From positions 1 to 47,396 of the forward strand of contig CAUJGQ010000161.1 of the NCBI GenBank assembly GCA_963170165.1: a stretch of 47,396 nt of DNA, in the 5' to 3' direction. A program made the position numbers and the translations under genes. The notes under the pieces were generated by a model, which saw nothing but the letters and a program-made list of their open reading frames with translations, did no database searches and had not been told where the DNA came from. Source of the stretch: Chloroflexota bacterium. Lineage in GTDB: Bacteria; Chloroflexota; Dehalococcoidia; CAUJGQ01. This document shows positions 23,499-32,019 of this stretch, in pieces. Within the stretch, counting starts at the first letter, position 1; the number at the start of each line of letters is the position of its first letter.

Positions 23499-25235
23499 TC
23501 AGTCCTGCTCACTCACGGGCAGGGTCACGGTTACGGTGGTCCCCTGTCCTTCGGTGCTGCCGATGGTCAAACGGCCGTCGTGCTGCTCCACGATCTGGCG
23601 GACGCCGGCCAGGCCGATGCCGGTACCGTTGAACCGGCCGGTGACATTGGAGGCGCGGTAAAAGCGCTCGGTGATCCGTGCCAGCTCCGCCGCGGGAATG
23701 CCGACACCCTGGTCTGCCACACGCAGGGCTACGTGACCATCGGTCTGTGTGACGTTGACCGTTACCGTTCCACCGTCCGGGCTGTACTTGATGGCGTTGC
23801 TGAGCAGGTTATCCAGCACGCGCCCCAGGCGGACTTCGTCCCACCAGCCCATGATCTCCGCCGGCGTGGCGCTGGCGTGGAACGTGTGCGTGGAGACGGT
23901 CCGCTGTCGATCCTCCACCGCCTGGCGCACCTGAGCGGCGAGATCATACCGGTGGCGACGCAGGTCTAATGGACGGCCGGATTGCAGCCGCGCCGTATCT
24001 ACCACCTCATCAAACAGCGCCTCCATGCGTGCGCAGGAACTGTCGATCCGAGCCAGTCCCTCAGATGCCCGCGCGTTGCTGCCACCCAGCTGACGGCTCA
24101 GCAACTGGGCGTAACCCTTGATGGTCGTGAGCGGAGAGCGCAGATCGTGTGACAGGGTGGAGACGACCTCATCGCGCAGCTGCAGCGCCTGCACAACCTC
24201 CGCGCGTGCCGCGCGCTCCCGCTCCAGCAGGTGAACGACCTCCGCTTCGGCAGCGCGACGGGCGGCCGCGTCACGGTCCAGGCGACGCCCCGCCCAGACG
24301 GCGCCCGCCACCCCGGCGCAGGCCGCCCCTGCCAGCGCTGCCAGCGTGCCCAGCAGCGTCCGCCAGGACGGCCCAAATGCACTGCTTGCCGGCTCAACCA
24401 GGAACAGGGTCCAGCCGCCGGCCGGTGCGCTGGACCAGGCCACCAGCTGGCCGGAGCGGCCCAGCGGCCCGGCGACACCATCGGCCACGCCGGCCGGCTC
24501 GCGCCGGGCCCGCTGCACCACCGGCACTTCGGCGGCGGGGAGCACCATCCCGCGCGGTGCGCCGGTCAACACCTGGCCGGCGCGATCCACCACCACCAAG
24601 TTAGCGTGTTGCTCCCGAAATGCGACCAGTTGCTCACCGAGCCGGGCAGCGGTGATGCGCGCCGCAATCGCGCCGGCAGGCTGGTCCTGACCATCTGTGG
24701 CGGGTACGGCGATGGTGATGCTGGGCGAGCCCCCGGGACCGGTTGCCGCCGCACTGATGTACGGCACGCTGTTGTCCCCCGCGCTCTGGAGCGCCACGCG
24801 GTCGAGGGCGACGCCGGCAGGCGGGCTGTCTGCGGCGGTCGTGACCCGCACGTTGCCGGCGCGATCAATGAGGCTGATATCGGCAAAGCTGGTGCGCGCC
24901 GCCATCACGCGCAGAAAGTACTCACGGATTGCCGTGTCCTCACCGGCGCGCACGGCACGGCTGGCGGAGACAGCCTGAAGCGAGCTGATCTGCTCCTGCA
25001 GAAAGCGCTCGGCATCGGCGGCGGAGGCGCTGGCCGCAAGCGCCAGTTCGTTGCGGACACGGCTGCGATCCTGCTGGTACCCGCGCCAGGCGGTCACCGC
25101 GCCCAGCAGCAGGAACAGCACCACGATGCCGGCGGTAACCATCACCAGCCGCCGGCCGGGCCGCAACATGCCCGCACGCATGCGGGACAAACGGCGCGGC
25201 GCCGTATCGCCTGCAGGTCCGGCATCGCCCGCCAT
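23499..25235 (-). CDS. Membrane sensor histidine kinase with extracytoplasmic Cache-like domain
   Basis: A 578-aa kinase. TM1 lies at about 31-50 and TM2 at about 290-312, enclosing an extracytoplasmic sensor of some 240 residues that resembles dCache (FADISLIDRAGNVRV and ANLVVVDRAGQVLT). A coiled region leads to the H-box LSHDLRSPLTTIKGYAQLL, then the N-box NLLSNAIKYS, G1 VADQGVGIP, F-box ITERFYRASN and G2 GTGIGLAGV. All kinase boxes are intact. No response regulator is adjacent, so it is an orphan in this window. The start is uncertain; Met19 or Met23 are alternatives. Confidence 0.93.
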   Translation of the reverse strand: MAGDAGPAGDTAPRRLSRMRAGMLRPGRRLVMVTAGIVVLFLLLGAVTAWRGYQQDRSRVRNELALAASASAADAERFLQEQISSLQAVSASRAVRAGEDTAIREYFLRVMAARTSFADISLIDRAGNVRVTTAADSPPAGVALDRVALQSAGDNSVPYISAAATGPGGSPSITIAVPATDGQDQPAGAIAARITAARLGEQLVAFREQHANLVVVDRAGQVLTGAPRGMVLPAAEVPVVQRARREPAGVADGVAGPLGRSGQLVAWSSAPAGGWTLFLVEPASSAFGPSWRTLLGTLAALAGAACAGVAGAVWAGRRLDRDAAARRAAEAEVVHLLERERAARAEVVQALQLRDEVVSTLSHDLRSPLTTIKGYAQLLSRQLGGSNARASEGLARIDSSCARMEALFDEVVDTARLQSGRPLDLRRHRYDLAAQVRQAVEDRQRTVSTHTFHASATPAEIMGWWDEVRLGRVLDNLLSNAIKYSPDGGTVTVNVTQTDGHVALRVADQGVGIPAAELARITERFYRASNVTGRFNGTGIGLAGVRQIVEQHDGRLTIGSTEGQGTTVTVTLPVSEQD

Positions 25236-25340
25236 AGCAGGGTGTCAACTCCTTGCCACCATGGTACGCGAGCAATTGGCGGTTTTGGGTACGGGGGTTG
25301 CGTTTTCAGTAACGCGCCGGCGCCGTCCCATACGGTGCGG

Positions 25341-26000
25341 TTACGTCAGGATGGCTGCCAGCTCTCCGAGCGTACCGGTGTGGAGGTCCGGCGCCGGCGT
25401 TCGGACCGGCTCCTGTTTACGGTTGACCCAGGCAATGGGGATGCCGAGCGCGGCGGCGGGTGTCACGTCGTGGAAATGGCTCTGCGCCGCGTGCAGCCAG
25501 CGGGCATCGGCGGCGCGTGCGCGGGCGGCCAGGAAGTGCGCGGGCGCCGGCTTGTAGCTCCCCACCTGCTGGGCCGTGATCGTGAACGCAAAGGGAACCG
25601 TCAGCATGGCCCGGGTCCCCGCGAGCAGGTCATCATCGACATTGGAGAGGATGGCGAGCCGGTAGCCCGCACCGTGCAGATGCTCCAGCGCCGCAATGGT
25701 GTCGGGAAACGGCGGCCACCGCGGCACACCCGCGGCGAAGCGAGCGGCATCAGCGGCGGCGAGCGCCCATCCAACCGACAGGGCGGCGCGACGTGCGCTC
25801 TCCGCCAGCACCTCGCGGTACGGCCGAAACGGCCCGGCCTCCACTTCCGGTTCTGCCACATGGTACGCGGCCAGCAGCGCGTCGAGATCCACGGCGCGCG
25901 CGCCGGCCAGATCCCGGAAGGCGCCGCGAATACCGGCATCCCAGTCGATCAACGTACCGTAACAGTCGAAGGTGATGAGGTCGTACGGGCGGGCGGGCAT
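25341..26000 (-). CDS. HAD-superfamily hydrolase (haloacid dehalogenase type II-like)
   Basis: A 219-aa HAD protein. Motif I is LITFDCYGTLIDWDAG with nucleophile Asp12, motif II ILSNVDDDLL, motif III SYKPAPAHF with Lys, and the end of the domain is IPIAWVNRK. The FDxYGTLxD form and the cap position fit L-2-haloacid dehalogenase type II, but many such proteins are phosphatases. ATG at 26000 follows GAGGGG; the open frame to 26147 overlaps the next gene. It starts 13 nt after the TrpF-like gene and is probably cotranscribed with it. Confidence 0.85.
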   Translation of the reverse strand: MPARPYDLITFDCYGTLIDWDAGIRGAFRDLAGARAVDLDALLAAYHVAEPEVEAGPFRPYREVLAESARRAALSVGWALAAADAARFAAGVPRWPPFPDTIAALEHLHGAGYRLAILSNVDDDLLAGTRAMLTVPFAFTITAQQVGSYKPAPAHFLAARARAADARWLHAAQSHFHDVTPAAALGIPIAWVNRKQEPVRTPAPDLHTGTLGELAAILT

Positions 26001-26013
26001 CGCTGCCCCTCTC

Positions 26014-26679
26014 TTAGGCTGTGGCCACGGCAGCGAAGAAGGCCGCAAGCTTCGCCGGGTCCAGCGCGCCATCGCTGCGGACGCCGCTACAGAGATCCAG
26101 CCCGTACGGTCCGACCTGACGGATCGCTTCGGCGACGTTGCCGGCATGCAGCCCGCCGGCGAGAAACACCGGCACCGCTACCGCCGCTCGGATGGCACGG
26201 CTCACCTGCCAGTCATGCACACGGCCGGTACCGCCCAGTTCCTTGACGGCCAGCGCAGGATTGCCGGAATCGAGCAGCAGCGCATCGACGTGCGGGGCAA
26301 GATGCACCGCCTCGGCCAGCGACTCTGGCCCAACCACGTGGATGACCTGGACCAACGAGATACCCGGCAGCGCCTCGCGCAGGTCATCGTAGGTACCGTC
26401 TGCCAGCATGTCCACGATTTGCAGCGTGTCCACCCGCAGCCGCCGTTGCTGGGCGATGATGGTGGCGGTGTCCCGCGCGCTGGTGAGCAGGAACGAGGCG
26501 ACACCCGGCGGCACCCGCCGGGCAATGGCGGCGATCTGCTGCTCCGCGATCACGCCTGGCCCGCTGGGCATCGCGGACACCAGCCCCAACGCCGACGCCC
26601 CGGCACGGATGGCCACCCATGCCTCCTCTACCGAGGCGATGCAACAGACCTTGACCCGCGGCCGCAGGGTAGGCTCCAT
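26014..26679 (-). CDS. Phosphoribosylanthranilate isomerase-like (TrpF-like) protein
   Basis: A 221-aa TIM barrel. VKVCCIAS at the N-terminus matches VKICGIT of TrpF and keeps the catalytic Cys. The aspartate in ALLLDSGN matches the general acid. FLAGGLHAGNV and GLDLCSGVR match the phosphate-binding loops. However, the SKRYI loop is replaced by SAMPSGPGVI and the QLHG motif by LQIVD. It may therefore isomerise a different substrate. There is no other trp gene in the window. Met at 26679 is chosen; the upstream TTG frame adds only eight residues. Confidence 0.75.
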   Translation of the reverse strand: MEPTLRPRVKVCCIASVEEAWVAIRAGASALGLVSAMPSGPGVIAEQQIAAIARRVPPGVASFLLTSARDTATIIAQQRRLRVDTLQIVDMLADGTYDDLREALPGISLVQVIHVVGPESLAEAVHLAPHVDALLLDSGNPALAVKELGGTGRVHDWQVSRAIRAAVAVPVFLAGGLHAGNVAEAIRQVGPYGLDLCSGVRSDGALDPAKLAAFFAAVATA

Positions 26680-26912
26680 GCAACGCAGGGTAGCACGAGA
26701 CAACGGGACGGCCCTACCTTGCGGTCATCTCCCTGCCAGGGGATGACGAGGGTTGCGGCTACTCGCTAGACCCCGTAGCAGAGGGAGCACAATGCAGCGC
26801 GCAGCGGCGTAGATCTTGACAGGCTGCCGATGCGCCACTGCCCACCAATCCGACCGTGCTATCATTCCGGAGATGCGCCGGTGGCGCACGGCTGGTGATT
26901 GGGGTGGCGCTC

Positions 26913-28070
26913 ATGCTTGCGGACCGCACGCAGATCTTCACGGAATCGGTCATCCGCGAGATGACCCGCCTGGCGATGCAGCACGGGGCGATCAATCTCG
27001 CCCAGGGGTTCCCGGATTTTCCCGCGCCAGACGAGATTAAAGAAGCAGCGGTGGCGGCAATCCGCGCTGACCACAATCAGTACGCCATCACCTGGGGCGC
27101 CAAGAGCCTGCGCGATGCCATCTCCGCCAAGACGTTGCGCTTCTCCGGCTACGCGCCCGATCCCGAGCGAGAGATCACGGTCGCCTGCGGCGCGACCGAG
27201 GCGATGATGGCGGCAATGCTGGCGGTAGTCAACCCCGGCGATGAGGTGATCGTCTTTGAGCCGTTCTACGAGAACTACGTCCCCGATGCCGCCATCTCCG
27301 GCGCCAAGCTGGTGTTTGTACCACTGCTAGAGCCGGACTTTCACTTCGACCGCGAGCAACTGCGGGCCGCCTTCACCACCAAGACCAAGGCGATCGTGAT
27401 CAACACGCCCAACAACCCCTCGGGCAAGGTATTCTCGCGCGAGGAACTGGCGTACATCGGCGCGCTGGCACAAGAATTCGACACGCTCGTCATCACCGAT
27501 GAGATCTACGAGCACATCCTGTACGACGGCAATACGCATATCTCGCCTGCTACCCTGCCGGGGATGCGTGACCGCACGATCACGATCTCCGGGCTGTCCA
27601 AGACCTTCTCGGTGACGGGTTGGCGCATCGGCTATCTCATCGCTCCGTCCCACCTGACCAACGCGATTCGCAAAGTGCACGACTTCCTGACGGTGGGCGC
27701 GCCCGCGCCGTTGCAGGAGGCGGCCGCCATCGCCCTTGGCTTCCCGGACAGCTTCTATAACAGCCTGGGAGAGATGTATCGCGGCAAGCGCGAGGTCCTG
27801 CTCTCAGCGCTTACCGAGGCGGGCTTCCCCGTCTTCCGGCCGCAGGGGGCGTACTACATCATGGCGGATATCCGGCCCTTCGGCTGGGGGGATGATACCG
27901 ATTTCGCTCGCCACCTCACCGCCGAGATCGGCGTCGCGCCGGTGCCCGGTAGCAGCTTCTACAGCCACCAGGAGTTAGGCCGCACCAAAGTGCGCTTCAC
28001 CTTCAGTAAGAAAGAAGAGACGCTGCGCGCCGCGGCGGAGCGGCTGCTGAAGCTGCGCGTAGGGGTCTAG
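26913..28070 (+). CDS. PLP-dependent aminotransferase, class I/II
   Basis: A 385-aa fold-type I aminotransferase. Seen in order: INLAQGFPDFPAPDEI, the NQYAITWGAKSLRDAI region, VACGATEAMMAAM, INTPNNPSGKVFS, the TDEIYEHILYDG block, the PLP lysine in SGLSKTFSVTGWRIGY, and the carboxylate-binding Arg in KVRFTFSK. The GFPDFP start and these blocks resemble the kynurenine/methionine aminotransferase group. ATG at 26913 with GGGGTGG upstream is preferred over the longer frame from 26856. The substrate cannot be fixed from sequence. Confidence 0.93.
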   Translation: MLADRTQIFTESVIREMTRLAMQHGAINLAQGFPDFPAPDEIKEAAVAAIRADHNQYAITWGAKSLRDAISAKTLRFSGYAPDPEREITVACGATEAMMAAMLAVVNPGDEVIVFEPFYENYVPDAAISGAKLVFVPLLEPDFHFDREQLRAAFTTKTKAIVINTPNNPSGKVFSREELAYIGALAQEFDTLVITDEIYEHILYDGNTHISPATLPGMRDRTITISGLSKTFSVTGWRIGYLIAPSHLTNAIRKVHDFLTVGAPAPLQEAAAIALGFPDSFYNSLGEMYRGKREVLLSALTEAGFPVFRPQGAYYIMADIRPFGWGDDTDFARHLTAEIGVAPVPGSSFYSHQELGRTKVRFTFSKKEETLRAAAERLLKLRVGV

Positions 28071-28081
28071 CATCCACCGCG

Positions 28082-28102
28082 GCCGGCGTTGCAGCCGCCG
28101 GC
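28082..28102. terminator. Bidirectional hairpin between convergent genes
   Basis: A 7-bp perfect stem GCCGGCG/CGCCGGC with a 7-nt loop lies in the 38-nt gap between the stops of the aminotransferase and Uma2 genes. It could end transcription from both sides, but no T-run is present. Confidence 0.4.
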
Positions 28103-28108
28103 GCTGCG

Positions 28109-28663
28109 CTAGCTGAAGACCTCCGCAAGACGGAGGGAGAAGCCAGGGATCACATCCTCGCCAGAGAGCGTGCCGCCTGCCGGGATAAGCGTGTGGCTGC
28201 CGTCCGGGCGGTAGACTGCCGCGGTCTCGGTCTCGGGCAGCAGCACCCAGACCAGGCGCGTGCCCGCCGCCAGGTATTCTTGCACCTTGCGCAGCAGGCT
28301 GAGATAGCGGTCAGACGGCGAGGCGATCTCCACTGCCAGATCCGGCGCCCCCTCGTAGAAGCGGCGGGCTGCGGCCGCGTCGGGCAATCGCTCCTTGCGC
28401 AGGAACCACACATCCGGTTCGCGTACGGTGTCCGGGTCACGGCCGAGGAGGAAGCCTGACTCCGGTACGCCACAGTCACCGAGATCGTGCGAGCGCACAA
28501 ATGCCATCATCGGGGCATATACGCGGCCGGCGAACCGGCCCGAGTTCCAGGCGGCGGGAGCCATCTCGATCAGCGCTCCTTGCGACAGCTCGTACTTCGT
28601 TCGTTCACGCGGCATCTCCCACAGTTCCTCGGCGGTGACGAGCCGGGTTGGCGTGGCTGTCAT
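28109..28663 (-). CDS. Uma2-family (DUF820) putative endonuclease
   Basis: A 184-aa PD-(D/E)xK-fold protein. LVTAEELWEMP at the start, KYELSQGALIEMAPA, the acidic EPDVWFL and DLAVEIASPSDRYLSLLRKVQEYL (split by the conserved SP-S-R) are typical of Uma2. ATG at 28663 follows a GGGGGAA stretch. The family is abundant in cyanobacteria and Chloroflexota. Its cellular role is not established. Confidence 0.9.
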   Translation of the reverse strand: MTATPTRLVTAEELWEMPRERTKYELSQGALIEMAPAAWNSGRFAGRVYAPMMAFVRSHDLGDCGVPESGFLLGRDPDTVREPDVWFLRKERLPDAAAARRFYEGAPDLAVEIASPSDRYLSLLRKVQEYLAAGTRLVWVLLPETETAAVYRPDGSHTLIPAGGTLSGEDVIPGFSLRLAEVFS

Positions 28664-28838
28664 AGCGTTTCCCCCGAGTGGTTGATGAGGATAGCGTACC
28701 TCAGTGACAGGAGCACGTGGCGTGTCAGCCAATGCCCCACGCCTGTGTCCGGCTTTCCGTCTTGTTGGCCGCCTGAGCGCTTCCTAAACTTGAGATGGGG
28801 TGGGACCCGCAGTTGGGCGCCCGCCCCAGGGTACTGCT

Positions 28839-29285
28839 ATGGGTATCGCGCTGGTCCTGCCCCTGCGCACCCTCCCAGCCCGCACGCTGTACGAGGGCAC
28901 GCTATTGGCGCTCGCCCTGGCGGTGCTCCTGACGGCGTGCTTTGGCCGCGCCGGCGTGCAGCAAGTCGATGGGGCCACTGTCGCCCGGCTGGCGCTGCTC
29001 CACCTGCACGGCGTCCCCGGCGAAGCCGCCTACGTGCATGAGCACCGCGCCCCAGCTCCCTTCGTGCAGGACCACTGCCACGCTCCGGCGCAGGAACCCG
29101 TGCCCCAACCCGGGCCGTATGACACGCTCGCCGCTGCATCGCTGGCAGGCGCGGTGCTGTGTACGGCCCCAGGTGCGCTGCCCGTGGCGCCCGCCACGCT
29201 GTCCGCTACCGCGCTCGCTCAGCCGCTGCCGCCGGCCGGCGCGCTCGCCCTTCCTGCCACACCTCCTCCCCGCGCCGGCGCCTAA
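28839..29285 (+). CDS. Hypothetical protein with hydrophobic segment
   Basis: A 148-aa frame with strong G/C preference in third codon positions (nearly every codon between 28860 and 28960 ends in G or C), which supports coding on this strand. Near residue 25 it has a hydrophobic segment, LLALALAVLLTACFG, that could be a signal anchor or a lipobox-like site. The rest is Ala/Pro-rich with several His (HLHGVPG and YVHEHRAP). No family is recognised. The start is uncertain: ATG 28839 has only a weak AGGG, and the frame is open from a GTG at 28800. The next gene starts 152 nt on. Confidence 0.45.
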   Translation: MGIALVLPLRTLPARTLYEGTLLALALAVLLTACFGRAGVQQVDGATVARLALLHLHGVPGEAAYVHEHRAPAPFVQDHCHAPAQEPVPQPGPYDTLAAASLAGAVLCTAPGALPVAPATLSATALAQPLPPAGALALPATPPPRAGA

Positions 29286-29437
29286 CGGACACCCGGCCGC
29301 TCGGTCCTTGCCGTGTGCCTTCAGGGCTGCGTGCTGCTGTCGCTTTGCACGCCAGCCGGATTACGGCAACCGCCGGCCCCCCATCCGTCAGGTGCAACCA
29401 GCCGCCACTACCGCAGCGGTGTTGAGGAGGGATCCCG

Positions 29438-30319
29438 ATGACTGCTCCAACCCTGCCCGCACTCACGTGCGCGATGTGCCATGACAACCTGAACGCCGTC
29501 CGCTTCGAGGCGCCAGATGGCCAGACCTACTGCTCCGAATGGTGTTACCGCACCCGCGACCCGGAAGACGCCGTCACCATGGCGCCGCGCGAGGTGATGC
29601 CGCTGTGGCGGGCGATGATGGCGCGCGGCTGCCCCAGTTGCCCGATCCCCCAGAAGCAGCGCTGCCTTGGCCGCGAACGGCACTTGCAGTACATCGGCAT
29701 CGAGCAGCTGCGTCCCTGGCAGACGATGGAGTGGGACATGAAGGCCGAGCACGTCTTCGGCGGCGGCCTGGGCGACGGCACCATCCCGGCGGCCGGTGCG
29801 CACGCCGTGGCCGCAACGGCGGAGAGACTGGCCCGCGGGGCCAATCACCCGCTGGTCACCACCCAGGATGTTGTCTCAGCGCTGGCACGGATGACGCCTT
29901 CCTACCGCTATCGCGAGCCGGTAGAGGCAGACTCGCAGTTCGCCGCCCTGCTTGACGCCGCGCCGCCCGCGCCAAAGGTGGTGGGCGCCGGCCGCAAAGC
30001 GGACAAGGAGCAGCAGGAACGCCAGCGCAGCGATCCGGCGAAGGCGATGCTACAAGTGCAGGGAATCCTCGACTCCATTCCCGGTCAGCATTGCGCTCAC
30101 CGGCTGCTAGCAGACCGGCCCGTGCACTGGTGCAGCCATGCCCCCTTCCTGCTCGCCCGCTTCTTCCAGGAGCCGGGCTTCGGCGACGCGGAGGCGCGGA
30201 CGCTGATCGAGGCGGCCGAGGCGACGGGCCAGGAGCACGGACACAGCTGGGTGCAGCCGCGCGACCTGGAGACGGCACTGTTCCGCGCCGCCACCGCTGG
30301 TTTCGCGGAGGAGGCGTAG
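29438..30319 (+). CDS. Cys-rich protein with N-terminal TRASH-like zinc ribbon
   Basis: A 293-aa protein, not recognised as a whole. Residues 11-36 hold C-x2-C-x17-C-x3-C with the end YCSEWCYR, like TRASH/MYM-type metal-binding modules. A second cluster, Cys65, Cys68 and Cys76, lies in CPSCPIPQKQRC. A helical part (AERLARGANHPLVTTQDVVSAL) resembles degenerate Clp-N-type repeats, and a similar helix pair appears near the C-terminus. HCAH and HWCSH add further possible ligands. It has no signal peptide or membrane segment. GAGGAGGGA precedes the ATG. The gene ends 2 nt before the solute-binding protein gene, so it belongs to the transporter operon. A metal sensor or chaperone role is an inference. 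Confidence 0.75.
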   Translation: MTAPTLPALTCAMCHDNLNAVRFEAPDGQTYCSEWCYRTRDPEDAVTMAPREVMPLWRAMMARGCPSCPIPQKQRCLGRERHLQYIGIEQLRPWQTMEWDMKAEHVFGGGLGDGTIPAAGAHAVAATAERLARGANHPLVTTQDVVSALARMTPSYRYREPVEADSQFAALLDAAPPAPKVVGAGRKADKEQQERQRSDPAKAMLQVQGILDSIPGQHCAHRLLADRPVHWCSHAPFLLARFFQEPGFGDAEARTLIEAAEATGQEHGHSWVQPRDLETALFRAATAGFAEEA

Positions 30320-30321
30320 CC

Positions 30322-31938
30322 ATGACAAGGCAGAGGTTAGGACGGCGTCGATTCCTGAGCGGCACGGCGGCGCTGGGCGCGGCGGCGCTGGCGGCCTCAT
30401 GCGGCGGCGGTGACAAGGAGACACCGGCGGCGGAGACGAGCAACTCCGCGCCGGCGGCCACCGGCGCAGCGACCGTCACGCCACGCAGGGGAGGCACGCT
30501 GCGCGCCGGGCAAACGAGCGATATCAGCCTGAACGCCGGCTATCCGGTGATCTCCGGCCCGCAAAACCGCCTGCTCGGCTTCGCCACCGCCGAAGGGTTG
30601 GTGCGCTACAGCACCAGCGTTGAGCCGGAACTGCTGCTGGCGGAGCGGTTTGAGTACAACGCCGAGCGCACGAGCCTGACGGTGACGCTCAAGCCAGGAC
30701 TCCAGTTCGGCAACGGCGCATCGGTCACCATCGATGACGTCTTCTTCGCGCTGGACCTGCTCAAGGAGCCGCGCCGCTTCGGGCTGGCGATCCCACCGCC
30801 CGGCGGCCCGGTTACCGGCATCACTGAGCGCCGCAAGATCGATGACCGCACGGCTACCTTCACCTTCGACCGGCCGCGCTACGACATGACCGGCCTGTTT
30901 ACCGACCTGATGCTCACCCATGCCCCCTCCTTCGAGAAGCTGAAGACGGGTGAGGTGGTGGCGACGACCGGCCCCTACCAGCTCACCAAGTGGACACCGG
31001 GACAACTCTACCGGCTGGAGCCTAACCGCTACTGGCACGGCGCCGCCAACGACGGCGGTCCGTATCTGGACGCCATCGAGGTGCGCATCTTCCGCGACGA
31101 GGAGGCGATGGCGCTTGCCTTCGAGGCAGGCGAGCTGGAGCTGGTGCTACGGGCGCTGGCTACCTCCGGCAGCCGGTTCAAAGCGGCGGGCAAAGTGAAG
31201 ACGGCCCCCGCCATCGGCCTGTACTACCTGGGCATGAACGTCACCAACCCGCTGCTGGTAGACCCGCGTGTGCGCCGAGCCCTGTTCCTGGGCATCGACC
31301 GTCAGCGCATCGCGGACGAGGTGGGAGAAGGCTTCCTCAAGCCCACCGTCCAGGCATGGCCCGCCTACTCCCCGGCATATGACAAGACGCTCGATGCGCC
31401 GTTCTACGACCCGGCGCAGTCCAAGGCATTGCTCAAAGAAGCGGGCTTCTCCCAGAGCCGCCCGCTGATCCTGGAGTACCCGCCGGCGAGCTTCAGCACG
31501 ACCGCACCGATCGTCAAAGAGAACTGGGAGGCGATTGGCGTCAAGCTGGATCTCGTCCCCACCGAGACCAACGTCATCGTCACCAAGTCGCGCAACCGTC
31601 AGTTCACCGATCTGTGGGCTGGGGGCACAAACCTGAGCGACCCGGTACCAGCCTCGGCGCTGGCCACCAACACGGCGTTTAGCATCCCCAATCCCAGTCA
31701 CAACGAGCATCCCATCCTGGCCGGCGTCATCCAGCAGCTGCAAACCCTGGACCCGCAGAGCGTGGAGGCCAAGGCCCAGTACGCCCGTTTCAACCGCCTG
31801 TATGTGGAGGAACCCTGGCACATCCCCCTGCAGCCCACCGGCGCCATCGACCTGGTGTCGCCCAAGCTCCAGGGCTTCGACAGCTACTTCATCCGTCCCG
31901 TCCAGTCGCCCAACTTCGGCCGGATGTGGCTGAAGTGA
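30322..31938 (+). CDS. ABC transporter substrate-binding lipoprotein, family 5
   Basis: A 538-aa SBP_bac_5 protein with Tat motif GRRRFLSG and lipobox AASC followed by GGG, so it is exported and lipid-anchored. Core signatures are VTLKPGLQFGNGASVTIDDV, TGPYQLTKWTPG and VRRALFLGIDRQRIADE. ATG at 30322 starts just before the Tat motif. It is the binding partner of the two permeases that follow. The ligand could be a peptide, nickel chelate or other small molecule. A 12-bp inverted repeat follows its stop, which would favour a higher level of this subunit than of the permeases. Confidence 0.93.
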   Translation: MTRQRLGRRRFLSGTAALGAAALAASCGGGDKETPAAETSNSAPAATGAATVTPRRGGTLRAGQTSDISLNAGYPVISGPQNRLLGFATAEGLVRYSTSVEPELLLAERFEYNAERTSLTVTLKPGLQFGNGASVTIDDVFFALDLLKEPRRFGLAIPPPGGPVTGITERRKIDDRTATFTFDRPRYDMTGLFTDLMLTHAPSFEKLKTGEVVATTGPYQLTKWTPGQLYRLEPNRYWHGAANDGGPYLDAIEVRIFRDEEAMALAFEAGELELVLRALATSGSRFKAAGKVKTAPAIGLYYLGMNVTNPLLVDPRVRRALFLGIDRQRIADEVGEGFLKPTVQAWPAYSPAYDKTLDAPFYDPAQSKALLKEAGFSQSRPLILEYPPASFSTTAPIVKENWEAIGVKLDLVPTETNVIVTKSRNRQFTDLWAGGTNLSDPVPASALATNTAFSIPNPSHNEHPILAGVIQQLQTLDPQSVEAKAQYARFNRLYVEEPWHIPLQPTGAIDLVSPKLQGFDSYFIRPVQSPNFGRMWLK

Positions 31939-31950
31939 GCCGTCAGCGAT

Positions 31951-31997
31951 CAGCGGTCAGCCTGCAGCAAGTGCGACCAAGCCCCGGCTGACCGCTG
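31951..31997 (+). other. Intercistronic stem-loop after the solute-binding protein gene
   Basis: Perfect 12-bp inverted repeat CAGCGGTCAGCC/GGCTGACCGCTG with a 23-nt loop, between the solute-binding protein and permease genes. Without a T-run it more likely stabilises the upstream mRNA or partly attenuates, as known between malE and malF in enterobacteria, than ends transcription. Confidence 0.6.
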
Positions 31998-32019
31998 GTT
32001 ACCTATCAAGGAGTCCATC

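Noticed and set aside
24231-26246. 671-codon plus-strand frame opposite the kinase and HAD genes
   Set aside because: Runs antisense across two well-supported genes and has no domain.
26816-26821. Perfect TTGACA upstream of the aminotransferase gene
   Set aside because: No -10 hexamer at 16-18 nt; the nearby TATCAT at 26860 is 38 nt away.
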